Positions 60,920 to 64,000 of a DNA stretch of 64,000 nt are shown one piece after another. The DNA comes from Rhinopithecus roxellana (lineage: Eukaryota; Chordata; Mammalia; Primates; Cercopithecidae). Under the pieces are notes generated by a model, which saw only the letters and a list, made by a program, of their open reading frames with translations, had not been told where the DNA came from and did not search any database. The stretch is taken from NCBI RefSeq assembly GCF_007565055.1, contig NC_044554.1, positions 140,677,463 to 140,741,462 of the forward strand, read 5' to 3'. Position 1 is the first letter of the stretch. Each line of letters begins with the position of its first letter. The position numbers and the translations under genes were made by a program.

Positions 60920-61380
60920 CAAAAAATAAAGGAAGGATCTACCGAATTATTTTGAGCAAGAACATGGTAAAATCAAAACCCTGTACAAGAAAATTGATAG
61001 TGAGGAGGATAGAATGCAAGTATTAAGCAAGAATTCATTAGAAATGAAGAGACCATACAGCAAGTTAAGAATACAGTCGAGTGAAATGTAAGAGTTTGTA
61101 ATTGTCTAGTACAGGCAGAAATTGAAAGAAAAGGACAAATGTGAGAGGCAATAGAGACAGAAAAGATTAAAAGATAGAATTTGAATTAGCCAATACGGAA
61201 GCTGGGAAGATACTAGAAAGAGGGACCATTTCAAGGTGACTGAGATCCAAACATGGGAAGAAATGTTTGGAAGGATGTAGATAAACTCAGTTTTGGTACT
61301 ATTATTGAGGTGACAGCAAGATATATAGACAGAAAAATCTAGTAGGTAGATGAGGATGGCTCAAAAGTCCTTCAAATTCA
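60920..61380 (-). mobile_element. L2 LINE fragment
   Basis: 'gataaactcagttttggtac' and 'attgaggtgacagcaagata' with preceding 'gtgaggaggatagaatgcaa' fit antisense L2 ORF2. It is oriented opposite to the L2 pieces that follow. Confidence 0.55.
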
Positions 61381-61489
61381 ACACGTTTAAATTAAATTCA
61401 TGAGATACAAAAATAACAGCAAACCAAAGACTTCTGTTTTGAACTCTCTCTCAATTGGTACAAGGCACTGGCTTCCCTGTTGCAAATAC

Positions 61490-62115
61490 CAGAAGGCTAA
61501 AGGTCATTCTTGACTTTTCTGCATCATTTCCTCATATATTCATTTCAGACTATCACAAGCCCTGCCAATTTCATGTCATAAATATCACTACAATTTCTCT
61601 TTCTCACTGTTGACACCATTACTGCAGTAATCCGTGCTAAAATAATCACTCACCTTTATTACTACCATGGCTGGCGAGCTACCACCTTCCATCTGGCTGA
61701 CCTGCAGTTCATCCAGCACATTGCAGTTAGAGTAATCCTATCAAAATATAAATTATGCTGTCCACATATCCTCACCTCCCTTAAATCCTCAATTATTTCC
61801 AATGCTCTAAGGTTAAAGATAAAACAGCCTTGTGCCATCTGACTCCTGCTTAATCTCTTATCATACCCACTCCAGCCAAAATGGACTTCTAGCTCCTAAG
61901 TCAGTCTTGCAATAAAGTGTTTTTACATGCTTTTCTGCATTCTTTTTATTATCTAGTTAATACCGACTCATCCATCAAATCTCAGTTTATAATTATTTCT
62001 TCAAAAAGCCTTTCCAATCTTCTTCACTAGGACAGATAATACTGTGTTATTTAGAACATTTCTGGTGTGATTTACTATTTAATTGTGTGGTCATTATATA
62101 TGTTTTCTCTCCACT
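61490..62115 (+). mobile_element. L2 LINE fragment A
   Basis: Sense L2: 'ggtcattcttgacttttctg', 'caagccctgccaatttcatg', 'cagttagagtaatcctatca', 'ctcaattatttccaatgctc' and 'ccatctgactcctgcttaat', contiguous and in order. Confidence 0.8.
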
Positions 62116-62224
62116 TTAACACCAACAATTCACACTTTACCTGCCTTAATCAGGCTTTTACTCCACCACACCACTGAAATTTCCCTTTAAAAGGCCAGCA
62201 AAGATCCATCTTTCCCAATCCTGT

Positions 62225-62590
62225 AGTTGATCCGCAATCATCTTGCCGATCTTCTCAGTAGCAATTGACACAGCTCTTTCTTCTTGAAACATTTCCTTTC
62301 TTGGCACCAGGGGCAATGTGTTCTCTTGGCTTTCTCTTCCTGTTCTTTCTTAATTACTTTGCAGATTTCTGTACTTCTTCTCTATTGCAAAAAATTGGTT
62401 TACTCCAAGGCTTAGCATTGGACCTTCTTCTCTACTTACACTCAGTCCCTAGGGGTTCTCTTCTGGTTACAGGTCTACAAACAACTCCCAGATTTTTGTC
62501 TCCAACAACTCCCCTTAATTTCAGCCTCATATACACACTGTCTACTTAACATCATCACTTGGAAATCTTAGAGACATTTCAAATATATTA
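62225..62590 (+). mobile_element. L2 LINE fragment B (more 5' part)
   Basis: 'gcaattgacacagctctttc', 'cttagcattggaccttcttc', 'tacactcagtccctaggggt' and 'ctacttaacatcatcacttg' belong upstream of fragment A in L2, yet lie downstream here. It is therefore a separate copy or a rearranged one. The 94-codon plus-strand frame at 62265-62549 lies within it. Confidence 0.75.
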
Positions 62591-62639
62591 TGTCAATAGA
62601 AGAATGGAACATATTTTAAAAATAAATCTAAAATAGCAC

Positions 62640-62865
62640 ACTATTTCAAATAGCACCCACTCTCCATCACTCTTGTTCCTCCTGCCCTGACTTATTTTCT
62701 TAATGACATATATATATAAAATTGTATCACATATTTAATTTTTACTAGCTATCTCCTCCAAGAAAATGTAAATTTTAAAATATGCTACTTTAAAACTGCA
62801 TTTCCAGTGTCTAGAACAGCACCTGGCATCAAGTAGCTGCTCAAAATATATTTGTGAAATTACAT
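62640..62865 (+). mobile_element. L2 3' end, first
   Basis: 'gacttattttcttaatgaca', 'ccagtgtctagaacagcacc' and 'ggcatcaagtagctgctcaa' are the sense L2 terminus. Confidence 0.75.
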
Positions 62866-62884
62866 CACAGATAATACCAATCAC

Positions 62885-63000
62885 TGTCACTACACTGAAA
62901 ACTCAATGGAGACAGAAACTTCTTATGTGTTTAATTATCATTGTTTTCCCAATACCTGTTGAATGGGTATTATTAAATGCTTTCTGACCGATTGAATCAG
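62885..63000 (+). mobile_element. L2 3' end, second
   Basis: 'actcaatggagacagaaact' then 'cattgttttcccaatacctg' and 'aaatgctttctgaccgattg' resemble another copy of the L2 terminus directly after the first. Confidence 0.5.
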
Positions 63001-64000
63001 TAGAAATACTATCAGGATAGTGCAATCTTTACAATGACAAAGGAGGACAGAGTTGCAACAAGGTGTAAATCTATTACAAACAGGAAATGTGAGAACGACA
63101 GGAACTGGTAAAAGGAAAATGTATTTAATAATTAGGAAGTTATAAAATCATTTTAAGGCCAATTTAAGTATGGTGCATACTGATAGCAGATGATAACTGG
63201 CTAAGGAAGTAGTGGAAGGCACAGAGACAGAGGCTCCAAAGGTAGGCATGAGATGGTAGATACTATTCTAAACACATCGGTTCTTTTCATTCCATACACC
63301 AGTGTTGAAATTTCCTGCGCAAACATAGCCATACCCCTCTCACCCATACTTAAAGAGTCCTCTTCCTTATGGGCTATCCTAAAGGATTGTCCCTCTTCAT
63401 TTTCCTCTTTGTGTGAATAAGGAGCCGTACATCTGAAAGTTGTGAGGATCGATCATTGCTTAGAATACATTACATTTCATTTTGCATTTCAGGCATTACA
63501 GCGAAAATATAAATGATATCCCCTTATTTATTTGCTAGTGTAAGGAAAATAAAACATCACTGGTAGATTTAAAAGCAAAGTGAAACTGGAATACCAATAA
63601 AAGACTGAGCAATCTAAAAGAGAATATTTGTTAATTCTTCAAAATTTCCCTTGGTTCTATTCCTTCACTTTCATCTTTGTGTAAAGAAGGTATTATATAT
63701 CTGAAAATTGTCAGGGTAGAACATCGTTGTGAAATTAAGTTTCAAAGGTGGCTACATTTAGGTAGTGTTTGAAGTTTCTTATTTAAATATTGAAATTGGG
63801 AAGTATAAGTACATAAGTATTTGGTTAGCCTAACATTTCCTGGCCTGTCATAATTTTCTAAGTTTAATGATTTTGAAAACACTTAGCTAGACTATATAGC
63901 TTGCATCTAGGTGTTTGATTCTGGGTGAAACAGTAACACCATGGATTGCAGCAGCCAGGAAATGTTAATTACATTATTTTAAAAGCAGTTAGAAGTGTAG
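63001..64000. other. Single-copy-like DNA with a faint direct repeat
   Basis: Segments at about 63395-63462 and 63664-63732 share 'ttca.tttc.tctttgtgt' and 'atctgaaa.ttgt', roughly 70% alike by eye. No gene recognised. Confidence 0.4.

Overview
This is intergenic primate DNA. I find no protein-coding exon, structural RNA gene, CRISPR array or prokaryotic feature. The window is AT-rich and built mostly from transposable-element remnants of many ages, with AT-rich single-copy DNA between them. Alu elements restrict it to primates. Two of the youngest Alus (43.39-43.68 kb and 45.06-45.39 kb, both minus strand) carry bases typical of Old World monkey AluY (AluYRa-like) rather than human AluY, so a cercopithecid such as a macaque, baboon or guenon is the best guess. 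That is a judgement from remembered consensus sequences, not a database search.

Layout. 0-9 kb: a MIR, a diverged local direct duplication (1.7-2.6 kb), a 3' L1PA fragment with a tiny inverted 5' end (3.57-5.05 kb), an orphan A32 tract, a MIR, an L2 and a perfect 22-bp hairpin (8.25-8.31 kb). 9-20 kb: several MIRs, an L2, an AluJ pair and a younger Alu. 20-29.5 kb: L2 fragments, an Alu lacking part of its right arm, a MaLR solo LTR inserted into an older repeat, an MLT1 LTR, an Alu and a hAT element with target-site duplication. 31-32.6 kb: an old L1 split by an MLT1 LTR that itself contains a large (CT)n-C12-(TG)n microsatellite. 33-43 kb: L2 and old L1 fragments, mostly antisense, plus a MIR and an Alu. 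43-46.5 kb: four Alus, the last inside an L1 3' end with an inverted junction. 46.5-50.7 kb: AT-rich DNA with short repeats. 50.7-60 kb: a hAT element with a perfect 8-bp duplication, an ERV LTR, three Alus, two old L1 fragments and a second small hAT element. 60.6-63 kb: a MIR and a dense, out-of-order cluster of L2 fragments.

The longest open frame (3949-4455, plus) is the C-terminal part of L1 ORF2 and is broken by stops. The other open frames are chance, low-complexity or transposon-derived. There is no gene system to describe. The features of interest are insertion footprints, nested elements, local duplications and inverted repeats. No previously undescribed biological system is evident. 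Repeat family names come from memory of consensus sequences and should be confirmed with RepeatMasker.
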